Assembly (NCBI RefSeq): GCF_027942865.1
Contig: NC_134526.1
Coordinates: 9,704,284-9,768,283, forward strand
Direction: 5' to 3'
Source: Odontesthes bonariensis
Taxonomy: Eukaryota; Chordata; Actinopteri; Atheriniformes; Atherinopsidae
DNA: 64,000 nt
Under the pieces are notes generated by a model. It made no database searches. It was not told the DNA's origin and saw nothing but the letters and a program-made list of their open reading frames with translations. Positions 1 to 12,400 of the stretch are shown one piece after another. Position numbers and translations under genes: made by a program. Each line of letters opens with the position of its first letter. The stretch's first letter is position 1.

Positions 1-992
1 TGCGGCTGTAGCTCGGATCAAATCACAACAGACATTCAGCAAAACTTGTTTCCTGTTCCGTTGACTCAAAGCGCTGCGAAATAATGCTTCAGTAGCTAAA
101 GTCTGTTGGGAAATCCAGGCAGTTTGACAGTGATACAGACAGAGCTGTCGTCTGCATTACAGATAAATCCTACGGCCCGCAAACATATTTCTATAAAGAA
201 AGGGTAGCTTGTGCCCACTGTTGAAGCCTTTTAGTGCAAATGAGCATGTGCACCATGTAAAAAAAAAGGGCTCTGATAAGATTGCTTTCACAGCTCACTG
301 TGGAAAGGCACGTTGGTCTTTATTCCGACTTGAAGCCAAAAGGTTTAGTTGATGTTAGTTCAATGGAAATGAGCTCATGTGGATGCTAATTTCTATATTA
401 TCTACACACCAGCCTTTTAAACAGAGCAGAGGCTTGTCTGGGCGAATAAGATCTGAAGCTATACGCCTTGTGTGCTGGCTGCGTTTATCAGTTAAAGCAA
501 TAAATCTACAAGATACAGTCATACGCCCTTGAAGAATAGAGCACCTCCAAGTAATTTCAGTCATGCTGGTTCCTGTAGATACTTTCTCTGAATGTCTATG
601 CAGGAATTTACAGCCACTGAAAAAAATCCTTTATGACATTTTTCAAGGTTCTCTGAAACGATCCAGACAGAACCAGAAACACTGGGTCATATCTGATCTA
701 ATTTCACTGCCCATTTGTCTCGATTACTTCACTAAACCCTCTAGAGGTTGTTGAAATACATAGAGGCCGATCAGCTGCCAACACACGTAATGCAGCGTCA
801 GCAGAAGGTTAAAAATAAGACCGATCTGCCGAGTTCAGACTAAACCTGCTGGTAACCAGCAAGAAAGCGTCCATGGTGAAAATGGGAAATTTCCGTGGTA
901 AAAAAAAATGCACTGTCATGAGTTCAAACACGATTTCCTTGCATCACTGCGGTATGATTATTTCAAGAAATGTGGTTTCACATTTACTGTAC
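1..992 (-). other. stard3: stard3 intron, partial
   Basis: Sequence downstream (minus sense) of the last visible stard3 exon, which ends with a GTACAG donor at 992. I found no match here to the expected next START-domain exon, so this is read as one intron running off the window. It is AT-rich, with no recognisable element. Confidence 0.6.
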
Positions 993-3900
993 CTTGAGAA
1001 TGAAAGTCTTTCCATGGTATGGAATCTCCAGAGTGTAGACAGAGTCTCCCATGTCCTGTCATGGCATGAAACACCATTAGTGTCAGGAAGCTTTAGCTTT
1101 CAATTCAATTTAATGTGGGGAAATTCCTGTGTAATACATTTAAACACATAGCTGTGTTTCTATCTGAAGAATTTATTTACATTGTGAAAAGAAATGAGCT
1201 TCATGTAAAGGGAAGTCACCCAAGCAAAGAAAAATGCTGCATGAAGGGAGCGGAGTTTTGCTCCCAGTTTAAAAAGCGACTGAACTGGATCTATATGGCT
1301 TCAGAAAAGACTTTACCAAAAAGAGTTATGATCGATCCATTGAGGAAGAGATTTTTTCACCACTGACCGTTTGATATGTTTCATGAATGTCAACCAGGAC
1401 AAATCCTAATACGGGAATTTTTCAGGGGATAAACCAACATGTCCTCCTTGTCCACCTGTATTTTACCATCAGTATCAGTACCAGCCGGGCCAGAACCAAC
1501 ACTGATTTTAGATTTTCAAAAGGCTTTAAGCAAAAAAAACACACAACGTTGGAGGATTTGGGTTTAATGAACAACTTGGTGACGACAAATACAAAACTCA
1601 GTCGAGAGTAATGTAAAATATGTGGTCACATGTCACGGTTGAGTCACTCATTAATACCCGACGAGCCCTTAAAGCATTCCAAGTGTTATTTATCCTCCTA
1701 AAACTGGAAAACTTCTTCACTTAAAGCTGCCGTCGGCAACTTTTTTTTTAGTCATATTAGCTTGAACTGTCATGGGATTCTGAAAGGAGAATATTAAATA
1801 GGCTGTTTAGGAAAAATCCTGAATTCTGTAGCTTCCTCTGAAGCCTGTAATCATGCTTGCAAAAATCGAGCGCTCCCGGCTGTTTTTAACCAATCACGTT
1901 AGGTTTATTATTGATCTATTATCTGAGCAGAACAGTCACCAACCACGTCTTGCATGCTGAGCGTGAGTCTGCCCCCAGCTTGTGTGAACTCACGTGCACA
2001 ACCTCGTCCACAGAGGGGGAGGGACCTGAAAGTTGTATCAGTTCGAATTTTCCGACTTTAGACTCGGAATTTTGAAAACCTGCCGACGGCAGCTTTAAAC
2101 CTCTATTTTTCTCCTCTGATTAAACATAAAATCAAAGCCATTTGAGAGCTTACGTCCTGAGCTTTTATACCCTCAGCCCGTATATATTCACTCATTTTTG
2201 CTGAAACACAGAGCACCCTCATGCAGCGACACCGAAGTCGTATACGTACATTGTTTTTCTCAAACTTCCAGTTTTCCTCCTGGGTGAGGATCTGCTCTAC
2301 CACCAACATGGCCTCCCGACCCTGTCTGACAAACTCCTTCTCCTACAGCAAGCGTGAGAGGAGGAGAAAATTAAGCAAAGAAGAGCAGGAAATCATCGAG
2401 TGAAGAGCTGCCACGAGGGTTGATGATAAAGGCTGACGCAGGTACCTGAGCGGTGACAGCTCTGCGCCCAAGACCCTCCTCATCCAGATCTTCCTCCGAG
2501 CCTGCAGACACAAATTCAGGCGCAAACCTCAGCTTGAAGCTCCAAAGAGAGACACACTGACAAGAACTCATCGGCACAGATCATCACCTTCGACAGATTC
2601 AGGTGGAGAGTAAAACTGTCCATCCGAAACGGCGCGGGGGTAGATCATGGGGGCTCGTTCGCAGGCTGCGTTCACGGCCGCTAGGTAAGCTGAGGACAGA
2701 GAAGGAGAACGGCTAAGAAAGAGTCTTTCTACTTTACTAAGCCCTGCTTGAACTTCACACTTCTATCTCACCTCTTTCATCGTCAGCTTCCTGAGTGAGA
2801 ACCTTGAAGTCAAGAAACCAAGTCTCCAACCAAGCCACCACAAACGAGGTGATGGGTAAAACATAGCCAAAGGCATTCTGGGACAAAAGCTGTGCAGAGA
2901 CAGAAACAATGAGAAAGGGTTACTTTTACAGCTCCCGAAACAGATGTTTGTTTCCTTATTGCTGAATATAAAAAGGTTTATTTTATTATTTTAGAGCTGA
3001 CAAAAGGACTTGATGCAAAACCGAGGCAATGCAAATAGAAACCTTTGTTTGAGTTACGCTGGATAAAACAGTAAAATCATAAAAACAGTTCTCGGCAGAG
3101 GCAGAAGATCCCTGGCAGAAAGCAGAAGTGAAAAGTTGAAGTGGTTTCTGCTGATTTACTTGCACCACTCTAAATGCACTCTTGTGTGAACGTGTCAGAT
3201 GGAAAAAGGGGCGATGCTTACATTAGACACGATGACCTTCACAACGAGGAAGACGCTGGTCACTAGAGTGGTAGTCTGCAAAGAAGATTTGAGCTCTGAC
3301 TCAAGTCCAACAATGAAAATGAGATTTTACATGATATGATGAGTGAGTGTTTTAGTGGGACTGAGCTGACTCACCGCTATAACCCACCAATGTCTCAAGC
3401 GAAAAGCTGCATAGCCCACTTGGAGACACAGGAAACGAAACACGGCGAGGAGCTGAGATGAGGAGAAAGCAGGTAGGGAACGTGACATCAGGGATTAAAG
3501 GTCATGAAAGGCAAACACTGTCCCCTCTTGGTTAAATATACAGAGATCCATCTGTCTCTCATTATTCAAACATCAACACTCTCCAAACTTGGTCAAGATT
3601 GCATGTAACCACAATTTTGAAAGAAAAATGATGAGGTAGAAATGAAGCAAGCAGGATTAGGCCACTTACAACTATGTCAAAGAAGGAAGACCTGAAGTTG
3701 TACTGGACGACCTCTTTTTCTAAACTCTCCCAGATTGTGCTGGAGATCTGCAGAACAGAGCAGAGTCAAAATGATTTCTGAGGTATCAAAACCAACGGGC
3801 AGCAGGTGTCAAACGGCTTCACTCACATTCAGCTCTATAATCCAGAGAAGTGAAATGAAGAGGAGGTCGAAAGTAACAAAGAGACAGAAGGTGCGGCGGA

Positions 3901-4039
3901 CGTCGGAGATGGCCTTGCGCTCTGCAGGTGGAACCAGCAGGTATGGGGAAGGGAGCGACAGCGATGTGGAGTAAGAGGCGTTCAGGGAGGCGATGGCAGA
4001 GAGGCTGGCCCCGAGCTCCCCATACTCTCCGCCCGGCAT
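993..4039 (-). CDS. stard3: STARD3 (MLN64), 5' nine coding exons; gene continues off the left edge
   Basis: Late-endosomal cholesterol-binding membrane protein that tethers endosomes to the ER. Coding exons, 5' to 3' on the minus strand: 4039-3827, 3747-3670, 3452-3375, 3275-3222, 2889-2772, 2689-2588, 2501-2446, 2342-2250, 1055-993. All are bounded by AG/GT sites and stay in frame (855 nt, residues 1-285). The MENTAL domain is clear: [20 protein letters not shown] at residues 41-60 begins helix 1, and further helices lie near 92-114, 119-139 and 146-168, with RLRHWWVIA before helix 3 and [12 protein letters not shown] at the end of helix 4. QFYSPPE at 205-211 matches the phospho-FFAT motif that binds VAP proteins (Ser208 corresponds to human Ser209). 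[16 protein letters not shown] leads into the START domain, of which only the beginning ([19 protein letters not shown]) is present; the remaining START exons are not in positions 1-992. ATG at 4039 is chosen because the exon has an acceptor at 4066-4068 and the N-terminus aligns with the mammalian protein in length. Confidence 0.95.
1721..2098. mobile_element. Short inverted-repeat element (MITE-like) with TTAA at both ends
   Basis: The left end TTAAAGCTGCCGTCGGCA (1721-1738) is the perfect reverse complement of the right end at 2081-2098. TTAA is present at both outer edges, so it is either a TTAA target duplication (as for piggyBac-type elements) or part of the inverted repeat. The interior of about 340 bp has no ORF of transposase type, so this would be a non-autonomous element. 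It lies in the stard3 intron between the exons at 2250-2342 and 993-1055. Confidence 0.8.
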
Positions 4040-4499
4040 TCCTGTTGTGAGACAGGAGACTCCCCCTGAAAAAACACGCATTACACCTTTAATAAAACCT
4101 CAAGTCAGTGGTGCCCCAGTAGAGATTAAACACTTTTATTACAGACTACTCGTGTATGGCATTTAACTCTTCAGACTTTTGAGCTGAGAATCAGCAAACA
4201 TGAAACATTTTACAGCCAACTCAAGAAAACTTGAGACAGTTTCATTGTATTATTGGGATAATCAGTCAGTCACAAATGGCACCAGTGATACAACTTTATG
4301 GCCATCTTACCTTCCTCAATGCAACATCATTTTAAAACCAAGGTAGAATCGCAAATATTAATTCAGTTGACCAAAATTATTTCCATTCTTCTGTATGTAA
4401 TAGTTGGACTAAACCAACAGAAATGATTGAGAACACTATTTCTACACCCCCTGCTGTCACTGTAGCTGAAAGGTTATCCTGAGGAGCCTCACTCAAAAA

Positions 4500-5260
4500 T
4501 ACAGTATGAACACTCAAATGATGGTGCCCACCACCATTTGAGTGTCTTCAGGCTTCTTGAAGGACTTTCCAAAGCTCTTCTTTGGATGTTTTGTCCAGCT
4601 CTCTGTCAAGATGATCCCACACTGCTTCAATAATGTTGAGGTCCGGACTCTGGGGAGGATTCATCCCTCCATCAGACCTGTTGCCACTGATTTTCAGACC
4701 ACTTCTTGTGTCATTTGGCACATCTCAGCCTTTTCTCCCGGTTTCCCTTCCTTAAGAACGGCTTCTTAACAGCCACCCTTCCAATAGGCCAGATGCATCT
4801 CTCAGGTCCTGCATCAGGTCTTTGCTGGTTGTTTCCCCTTGTTTTATGTAGTCAGATATTACCTATCTGTTGTAGATAGCCCTGTCACTTCTTCTTCTGT
4901 CTTCCACATGTCCAGTGCCAAGTTTTCAGCTTTATAGCTCTTTTTGAATCACCTTGTTGGGGCAAAGGCTATTACTATTTTACGTCTCTCGAACTGTGTT
5001 ATATTTGTAGATGCAACTATAGATATAGTAACAAATTCTAAGTATTCGACTTTGTGTCAGGCTGCTATCGACATTCTTCTGAAAATATTCAGGTATGAGG
5101 ACTGGACTGATAACTAGTGAACCAGCAGCCAATGTTTAAACGAAAGCTTTGAGAGACTTCAGAAAGTCTGAAGAACTTTTGCTCACTTTCAAAGAAAACG
5201 AAAGTTTGGCCTCTTGGAAACCAAATAGGTGGCTCAAGACTTTTACACACTGCTGAATAT
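4500..5260 (-). mobile_element. Degraded, internally deleted Tc1/mariner-like transposon in stard3 intron 1
   Basis: On the minus strand, 4544-4660 encodes a recognisable end of a Tc1-type transposase: PPQSPDLNIIEAVWDHLD followed by a KTSKEELWKVLQEA-like stretch, including the catalytic-domain Glu of the D,D34E family. Directly upstream (4660-4700) the reading resembles the WQQVLWSDES-type stretch that normally lies well before it, so the middle of the transposase is deleted. No intact ORF remains. A hairpin with 15 of 16 paired bases sits at 4511-4544, at the 3' side. The GTGGCTCAAGACTTTTACAC sequence near 5230 looks like a Tc1-family end. The outer limits are approximate, and I could not find a clear matching left end. 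Confidence 0.75.
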
Positions 5261-6070
5261 CTTAAAGATGCAAGATGCTGGGAGCATGTTGTTGTCTGGA
5301 CTTATTTATTGAAGGATGATTGCGCAATAGTATCAGAGTTTGATAGAATAACAGAAGGAAAACAACCTGCATTTCCATCAGTTAGATTAGACCATTGTCT
5401 CATTGTTAGGCCATTGAATCCCAACCAGTCAGTGCTTAGTAAGCTTCAATTATCTCTGTAACAGTCTAACGTCTTATTTACTAACCAGGAGAGCTGTATT
5501 GTTTACATGATAAAGAATTCCGACCACACTTGACTTGAGATCCCATGACTCACGCCTCGTCTCTTCTGCTGGGAAACAACTCAACAACAACAAGAGAACT
5601 GTATCTTTTAGCAGGCTACCTTTGCCTAACGTTGTCACCTACTGCAAAAAAAAAAAAATACACAAGACAGATACTAAACAGCTAGATCACAGGTTAGACT
5701 CATGTGACTCTTTTAAACAAGCACAATTATTATTTGGTAACCACTGTTGTTAGCTATCGATGTTAGCTCACACCAGCTAACTTACCTTCTTTTCCAAACA
5801 AGTTGGTCTCACTTGCTAACTGCTACAGCATTATCAAATGCGAAATACACTCCTCATACTTGAAGTGGACAGCGACAGGGGCTAATGTTATCGAACACGA
5901 GAGACAATTTAGACTTAAATCCCATTCAAATTACTTCACAGAATAAAATGGAACCTTTAAACTCACTTAAGTTACCGCAACATTATCGACTAGCAAGCGA
6001 TTCGGACTGACCATACAAAGAAGAAGTATTACAGTGAGATGTATCACTACACAACTTTGACAGGCAGCGA

Positions 6071-6080
6071 GTCACGTGAC
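6071..6080. promoter_or_regulatory. CLEAR/USF-type palindromic E-box near the stard3 5' end
   Basis: GTCACGTGAC is a perfect 10-bp palindrome. It equals the published CLEAR consensus bound by TFEB/TFE3 at lysosomal genes and is also an ideal USF/MITF site. It lies about 2 kb upstream of the stard3 ATG, close to a candidate first-exon donor. Function is inferred from position and the known lysosomal role of STARD3. Confidence 0.5.
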
Positions 6081-6275
6081 ATAAATCTGCGTTGTCTTTT
6101 TTAATTTATTTATTTATCTTTTAGCTATGTGGCTTTAATTTTGAAAGAATATCCCAAATTTCATGCTCTTATTGTCCTTAGCATAATAAACTTAATAAAG
6201 ATATGCTAATATATGTGTGTATATACATGCTAATATTAGCATAGCTGATATTCATTGTGTATTCATCGATATTCA

Positions 6276-6289
6276 CTGCCATCTAGTGG
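6276..6289 (-). promoter_or_regulatory. CTCF-like motif, minus orientation
   Basis: The minus strand reads CCACTAGATGGCAG, which fits every position of the CTCF core CCASYAGRKGGCRS. It lies at the 5' end of stard3, in the interval before ppp1r1b. Occupancy is not shown by sequence. Confidence 0.4.
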
Positions 6290-6564
6290 AAGCAACTATT
6301 GTTTTAGGGCTTCGGGTAAAACAAAATGAACAAATAAAACTAGAACAGAACAGAAACAACTCAACTCTGAGCCAAGATAAAACCATATACATAAAATAAA
6401 GCATGCTAACCAAACCAAAAAACAAAGAAAGCAGATACAGCAGCTGATGATATTTTAACAACTGGTAAGAACTTTCGAAATACATCTTTCATTCAAGGCA
6501 AAGATGTTGTGAATCTTGATGACAGAATAAATATTAGCTCCCCACCTCCCGAAAAAGAAAAAAG

Positions 6565-6625
6565 TGACCCCCGCCATCTCTGTCAAGTAATGCAAGAGGA
6601 GAATCTGTAGCCTACTTCCGGTTTC
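6565..6625 (-). promoter_or_regulatory. Candidate stard3 core promoter (ETS plus YY1-like motifs)
   Basis: In minus-strand sense an ETS-type ACCGGAAGT (around 6614-6622) is followed about 35 nt downstream by GAGATGGCGGGG (around 6569-6580), which resembles a YY1 site. Such pairs are common at TATA-less housekeeping start sites. It is upstream of all recognised stard3 exons and in the right orientation. No other promoter-like cluster was seen between stard3 and ppp1r1b. Confidence 0.35.
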
Positions 6626-6629
6626 GTGC

Positions 6630-7500
6630 GTTGGCTAAAACGTCAAACCACAAAGTATATTATGTAATAGATTTCCCCATGATGTGCAATATGTACATTT
6701 CGATCAAACGAGTAATGTTTCTTCGATTTAGACAACATCAGTGATGCTGTTGCTGAATAAATACAAAAGATTTTAAACTGCCGTTACAAGGGTTGCAGTA
6801 TGAAAGATTAAAGCAATAAAGACATTAGATCACTAATTAGAAAGACAAAAAGTTGCATATCTAATTATTATTAATACATTTCAGGTGTTTTACCACTCTG
6901 AAGTAGAATCAACTTTATAAAGGTTCAAAATAATTTTGTAGAAAGGCAATGGAATTGGGCCGCACACTGAAAATGGTAACGATAAAAGAAAATGATCTTA
7001 TTAATGAATCAAACTTTGATTTGATATAAAACCGATATATTCATTATCGACTAACCTGTACATCGATCTCTTTCTCGTTTTGTATCGGTCATTTTGGGTT
7101 ATTACAACAGTAAAATTTTCAAAGTACCTACTTAACTGTTGTATTCAACAAATGATTATCTTAAATTAGACAATCATACAGATTCTATAGAAATCTGATT
7201 TTATTCATGCTCACACACAGTTTCCCATTATTTCAGATTTCAGTGACTCACCTCAAAGCTACAACCATAATTACATCCAACCCAATCCTAAATCCTAAAT
7301 TCATCCATCCCTCCATTTTCCATACATGCTTAATCTTATTCAGGGTTAAAGGGATCTTACCTAAACTTACAACTAAAAATAAATGATTTATGTGCACAAA
7401 AATGTGGCATTTGAATGTCTTTGCTTTCACAAAAATATGTCCACTGAGCCTGTGTAATAGGCTACAAGAACACACACACAGACATAAAGCATTCAGTGAG
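6630..7500. other. AT-rich interval between stard3 promoter and ppp1r1b 3' end
   Basis: No coding potential seen. The stretch at about 7288-7345 (tandem ATCCATCC-like bases, then CCATTTTCCATACATGCTTAATC and AGGGTTAAAGGG) looks like a fragment of a very common dispersed teleost repeat. The rest is unremarkable. Confidence 0.4.
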
Positions 7501-7522
7501 TAAAGGAGAAAAAGAAAAAATG

Positions 7523-7528
7523 TTTATT
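7523..7528 (-). terminator. ppp1r1b: Polyadenylation signal for ppp1r1b
   Basis: AATAAA on the minus strand, about 1.94 kb downstream of the ppp1r1b stop codon. It is the best-placed canonical signal before the AT-rich intergenic stretch. A second TTTATT (AATAAA in minus sense) near 7200 is an alternative. Confidence 0.45.
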
Positions 7529-9471
7529 TGATATCATAAAGTTGCTCACTGTAAAACAACAACATCACAATCAGAAACAAGAGAATGGAAAATAAAAGAG
7601 AAATAAAGACAGAATGAGTATATTAGTTCACACAAGTCTCTCTGTGGTTGTTTTTTTCTTCTGACCTTGGAGCAGAGGGGAGATGGTGGACAGGGAATGA
7701 GGAAGCCAGGAGGACGGCGTTGGCTTCAGAGCCTCATCCAGTCATGGGGTCAGAGGTTAAAAACCAGTTTCACTGAGTTATATGTACAAACAACAGCCCA
7801 GATGCTATAAACAGCACATTGTATTCACACAACTGGAAACCTTTGCACACGTCAGTTTCTGATTCAATCTGTTAAACTACAAGTTAAATTACACAGGTGA
7901 TGACTTATTATATTTCAAATTTAGCTGACTTCAAGAACAAAATGTGTTAGAAATGGTAAAAACAGCACAGGAAGTTTGTGCAGAGCTCCTCTTATTCAAA
8001 CGTGTGTTATACAGCAGCTGCTTTTAACCTCTTCGAGTTGCATATGTCATGCGAGCTTATGGGTCATTTGTATATTTGGAGGTAGGCAGCAGAAGCAGCT
8101 GAGCTCCTCATGCACTGTACTTCAGATTAGAAAAATAGCTCTCAATGCAGATCCAGGACATACAAATCATGAGGGAACGATCAAAAAGATGACGTTATAA
8201 AAGAGTTGATATACAAAAGGGGTTGCGTGAGAAATCTGCGCGAAACCTTAAATGAGTGGCGAAAAAGATTAGAAATAGAACTTTTCATTTTGGTTTTGTC
8301 AGTTTCTGATGAATCCAGCCTGAATGTGTTAAACAAGGAGGCCATGGATAGGTTCTGGATAAATTAGATCTAGCTTTGAGTATTAGCTAGTATTAGCTCC
8401 AATGCCAATTTTTTAAAAGTCTGAAAGGAAATTTGAAAATACATACACTTGCTGAACTTGATTAAAAGACAAACATTTTGGTGCTCCTGTCACACACAGA
8501 TTTTAAAGTGATACCCCGAGCCACATATTTCATCATTTTAGTGTAAGTCACTGTCGGAAAAAAAATTGAGAAATTGTACAGTTTTAGTAACACATATGTG
8601 GGCTTTAAAGGATTATTTACAAACCATTAGATTTCAGGTTTGGCCACAGTAACATCAACCTAATTACATACTTTAAATTTTACCAAAGGGCGGTTTGTCA
8701 TTAAAACTAACAACTACTTTACTGTGAAGTAATTACAGAACATAAATGCATTTAAAGGCTTTGGCAGAAGAAATGTAGTCATTAAAGGAACATAAATTAA
8801 AGCAGGATTTAATGTCATGACGGTGTCATGGATTATAACTGAAATAGTTACAAGGAAATGGTTGAAGTAGCACTTTAACCCGGCAGATCCTACTTTCTAC
8901 CACAAGGTGGCAGTGTACACAAGGAGCTGATCAGGACACATATTTTAAGACCTTGAAGTGCTTTCACAGAGGATCGTATAAGAGATAAGTCTGAAAATAT
9001 TCCTAATAATGTTTAGATGTTTAACCTTTTGGCCTCTTTGAACAAACTTTTAGCTCTGAGCTGAAGCATTTGATGGAGGGAGGACGATCCTTGCAGAGAT
9101 TTTGGTCACACTGTCGTTGGCCCATCCACTGTTAATATAAACAAAAGGACACAACAGCCAAAGTGGCGTCTGGGTGTCTCCTTTGTCAGTCGATCATTCT
9201 TCACCTGCTCATAAGATCTCACTAATTCACAAACTCCCTCTTTGTCCTTCCTTTTTAAAGCCAGACCCTTTTGAGGTGAAGTAGTACAGAAAACGTTGCT
9301 CGCTCACACGTTCATGAAATTATCTATGATACAGTCCACCCACAGCTCTCATCTTGACAGTGAGTGTGACTCCAACCATTTCTTAATTTCTCTGAGTGCT
9401 TCAGATTGTAACCGTCATGACACCATCTTTCTCCCACATATCTTCCCTCCAAATGTTCCTCTCCCTCGTTT
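7529..9471 (-). other. ppp1r1b: Probable ppp1r1b 3' UTR
   Basis: Continuous with the last coding exon and without a further splice-bounded coding segment; its far limit rests on the AATAAA at 7523-7528. No protein-coding ORF here has family features. It contains the CTCF-like motif at 8900-8913. Confidence 0.45.
8900..8913 (+). promoter_or_regulatory. CTCF-like motif, plus orientation
   Basis: CCACAAGGTGGCAG matches the CTCF core at 13 of 14 positions (A where C/T is preferred at position 5). It lies inside the probable ppp1r1b 3' UTR. Confidence 0.35.
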
Positions 9472-12400
9472 TCAGTTACACCCCCGGCTGTTCTCCTCGA
9501 TTTTGTCCACCTCCTTGTCGTCCTCCCCGTCCTCGTCTTCCTCATGCGCTGCTTCAATCTGCTTGGCCGTGTCTCTCATGTTGGAAAACTGTCCAGGGGT
9601 CACTGTCTCTTGATGACCTGAGGAGACAAAGATTGATGTCAAAAGCAGCATTGAAATCTTCTCATCTAACTTTTGCTTTCATGTGACTGCAACTACAGAT
9701 GTCAGTGCAGCACAGGTTAATACTGGCGAGAAACAATGTTTTTTGTGTGTGTTTGTTTCTTATCACAGCTTCCCATTTAGTTTTACTCAGGAGCATATAA
9801 AACTGGTACCTGAATGAGAAAGCTTTTTGAGCTGTCCCAAATGAAAGTTGACCAACAATAAAGAATTGTGAAGATCGAATTAAAGAGAGCTTGATGTAAC
9901 TCTCTTGTGACCAAAGATAGCCTTGAACAAACTTCGTAATGATCAACTTGCAGTGTGACCACTGCTCAACCTGCTCTCACAGCAAAACCTGAAGCTAGAA
10001 TTATTGCAGTCCAGCTGATGGACGCTAAGCTTTAATGTTTTTTGCAACATCCAGCACAACTTTGAAAGTTTTCTTTTGTGTTTGCACCCTGTTTTGTGTC
10101 TTTTTTTTATAAAGAGTTGTACTTGTGAATCAGATGAAAGAGTTATAACAGGCTTGGTTTTAAAGCAAGTCGTGAATCCCTAAACCTAATCAAGTAGTTT
10201 TAATGCTGAAAAGCCAACCACACAGTACCTTCAAGTGGAATGAAGCCTGAAAACAAAAGTGAAATTTCAATCTGAAGTAACAAAAGTGCTGAGTCAGAGA
10301 GGAGACCAGTCGTCACGTGTCACTACATTTCAGTGTGGCTTATGCTAAACGTGTGATGCTGAATGCTGAACTCCGACACACTCCAGGCCTCGTTGGGAAT
10401 TAACCAAATCATGCTGAATGACTTTCAGATCATGACAGGTGAAATTCTACAGTCCGATGAAACAAAGATTTGACCTCATGTGAAAGAAACTAGACACCAA
10501 CCATCAAATTATTGACAGTAAAACAGTAAAACAAAGTGATAACGGCATCATACTGTGGGACTTTTGAATCCGATTTCATGACGCAGCTTGAAATAACCAC
10601 GTTGGTACACAGCACAAAACACTGCAGTTTCACAGTATGTGCTCAAAACTTGTACCAATGACTATGGTTTCTTCACTCTTTGCTAAAATAAGATTTAATA
10701 CTTCAAGATGTTGACATTTAACGTCTTCATACATGAGCCTTCGCCATTGTGTCCGCTCTCGATGTGTCGCTACATATGTCGTCATATCCTCTTTCCTCAT
10801 TTTGCTGCTATGGAGAAAGGTACTAATCCACAGACCCTCATGCAAGAGATCACTGGTTAGAGACTTGCACAGTATTATATAGTCATTCAAATTTTCTATT
10901 TCCCCTTCCACTTTAATTCCATGCGTGTCTACTGTTCTCTGACACGGTCAGGATTGGGAATCCAAAGTGTATGGTTAGGATTAGATGTTCAAAATCGGCA
11001 CACATGGTTAGGGTTACAGAAACCTTCAAATAGATTTTTTATTCATCGGTTGTCATTACCGCCATGACACGTAAATGCTGCTCCACAGAAAACAACAGTC
11101 TATTTCAGTGTTTCATTTTTAATGAGTTGACAGAAAAAACTGTGAGCAATGTGGCAAAAAAAAAACAACCTTAAAAGACCTGAAAACTTTTCATATTTCA
11201 TGAAATTTTCCACGATGAGCAACTATCTGACAGAATAACTTGATTTGTCTTCTGTCTGTGACATCACCAGACAGGGCAGAGCTGTGTCGCTTGACTGAAT
11301 AAACAAATGCAATGTAGTAAAAGAGCCCAATCAGTATATTTTAAGGTCCTGTTTACTTCAGCAGGCTTCCACAAAGGGATTAACTGAGAAAGTCTGTCAT
11401 CTGGCCTGATAGTGCAATGATTCAGAATCAAATGCTACTGTTCTCCTGTGACATAATAGAGATTATAAAACAAACAACCAAAAAAGTCTCAATTGGCAAG
11501 TACACCTGAAAAGACTTTTTCAGTGCACAGATATGTTATTTGTAATTTATAGCCTAATCTCAGCAGCAAATATTTAAATGGAGTCCAGTGCAGGGCTGGA
11601 TGGTGACTTCTGATCGTTTAATCCGGTCTGACCTCTAACTGGTTCAGGTGTTTTTTGCTGGGGCTGTCCTCAGCTGTAGTGTTCGCTCTAACAGATTTGG
11701 GGTGACAGACAGGGGCATATATGACACTGAGGCTGTCACTTGACATGTTGCTTCGCTTGTGTAGATGGTCAGCACACTGAATCCTTTGAGAACAACATCC
11801 CTATAGGTACAAAATAGTTTGTTAGTTTTTAATGGTTATGGGTGCAAATCATTTCAGAAAGTTTAAGAATATGCATGAACAAAACCACCTATATCCTTTT
11901 GATATCTCTACCAACAGTGATGATGATTCATTGCTCTATTACTCACACTGTCTTTAACACTTCTGTTTGTGATGTAGCCTGCAATCCAGTGGAGAAATCC
12001 CACGTTTTGATCAATCAGGGTGTAGTGTTTGCCAAAAAGAAAAATCGGTTTTGAAAAAGAAACATTTTTGTTTGCTAGGATGCTTTTGCCGACATCTTCC
12101 CAATTCCTATTACCTCCTGTCCTTTCATATTTAAAAGTCACGAACAGGATAAAATAGTTTAATTCTTAAAGTTCAAATTCTGAATGGGAAGGAGAGATTG
12201 AGAGCGTAAAACAAGGTTAAATCCCATTTAATATTCAAACTTTATATTATGTGATATCATACCCCCTCACAAAGCATTTCATGATACTGTCATGAAACAA
12301 AAACGTCTTGATATGATTCTTTTTTTGTTTTTCCCAATTTCTTTTGGGTACAAAACCAGAAAAAAATGTCATACAAACAACAACCCCACAACCTATAAAT

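Larger units (their letters stand above)
4066..6620 (-). other. stard3: stard3 5' intron and likely upstream non-coding exon region
   Basis: The coding exon at 3827-4065 has an acceptor on its 5' side, so at least one upstream non-coding exon is needed. No coding exon is seen from 4066 to 6620. A possible exon end is the minus-strand GTAACTTAAG donor near 5976. The stretch also holds the Tc1 remnant and the motifs listed separately at 6071-6080 and 6565-6625. The exact first exon cannot be fixed from sequence alone. Confidence 0.45.
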
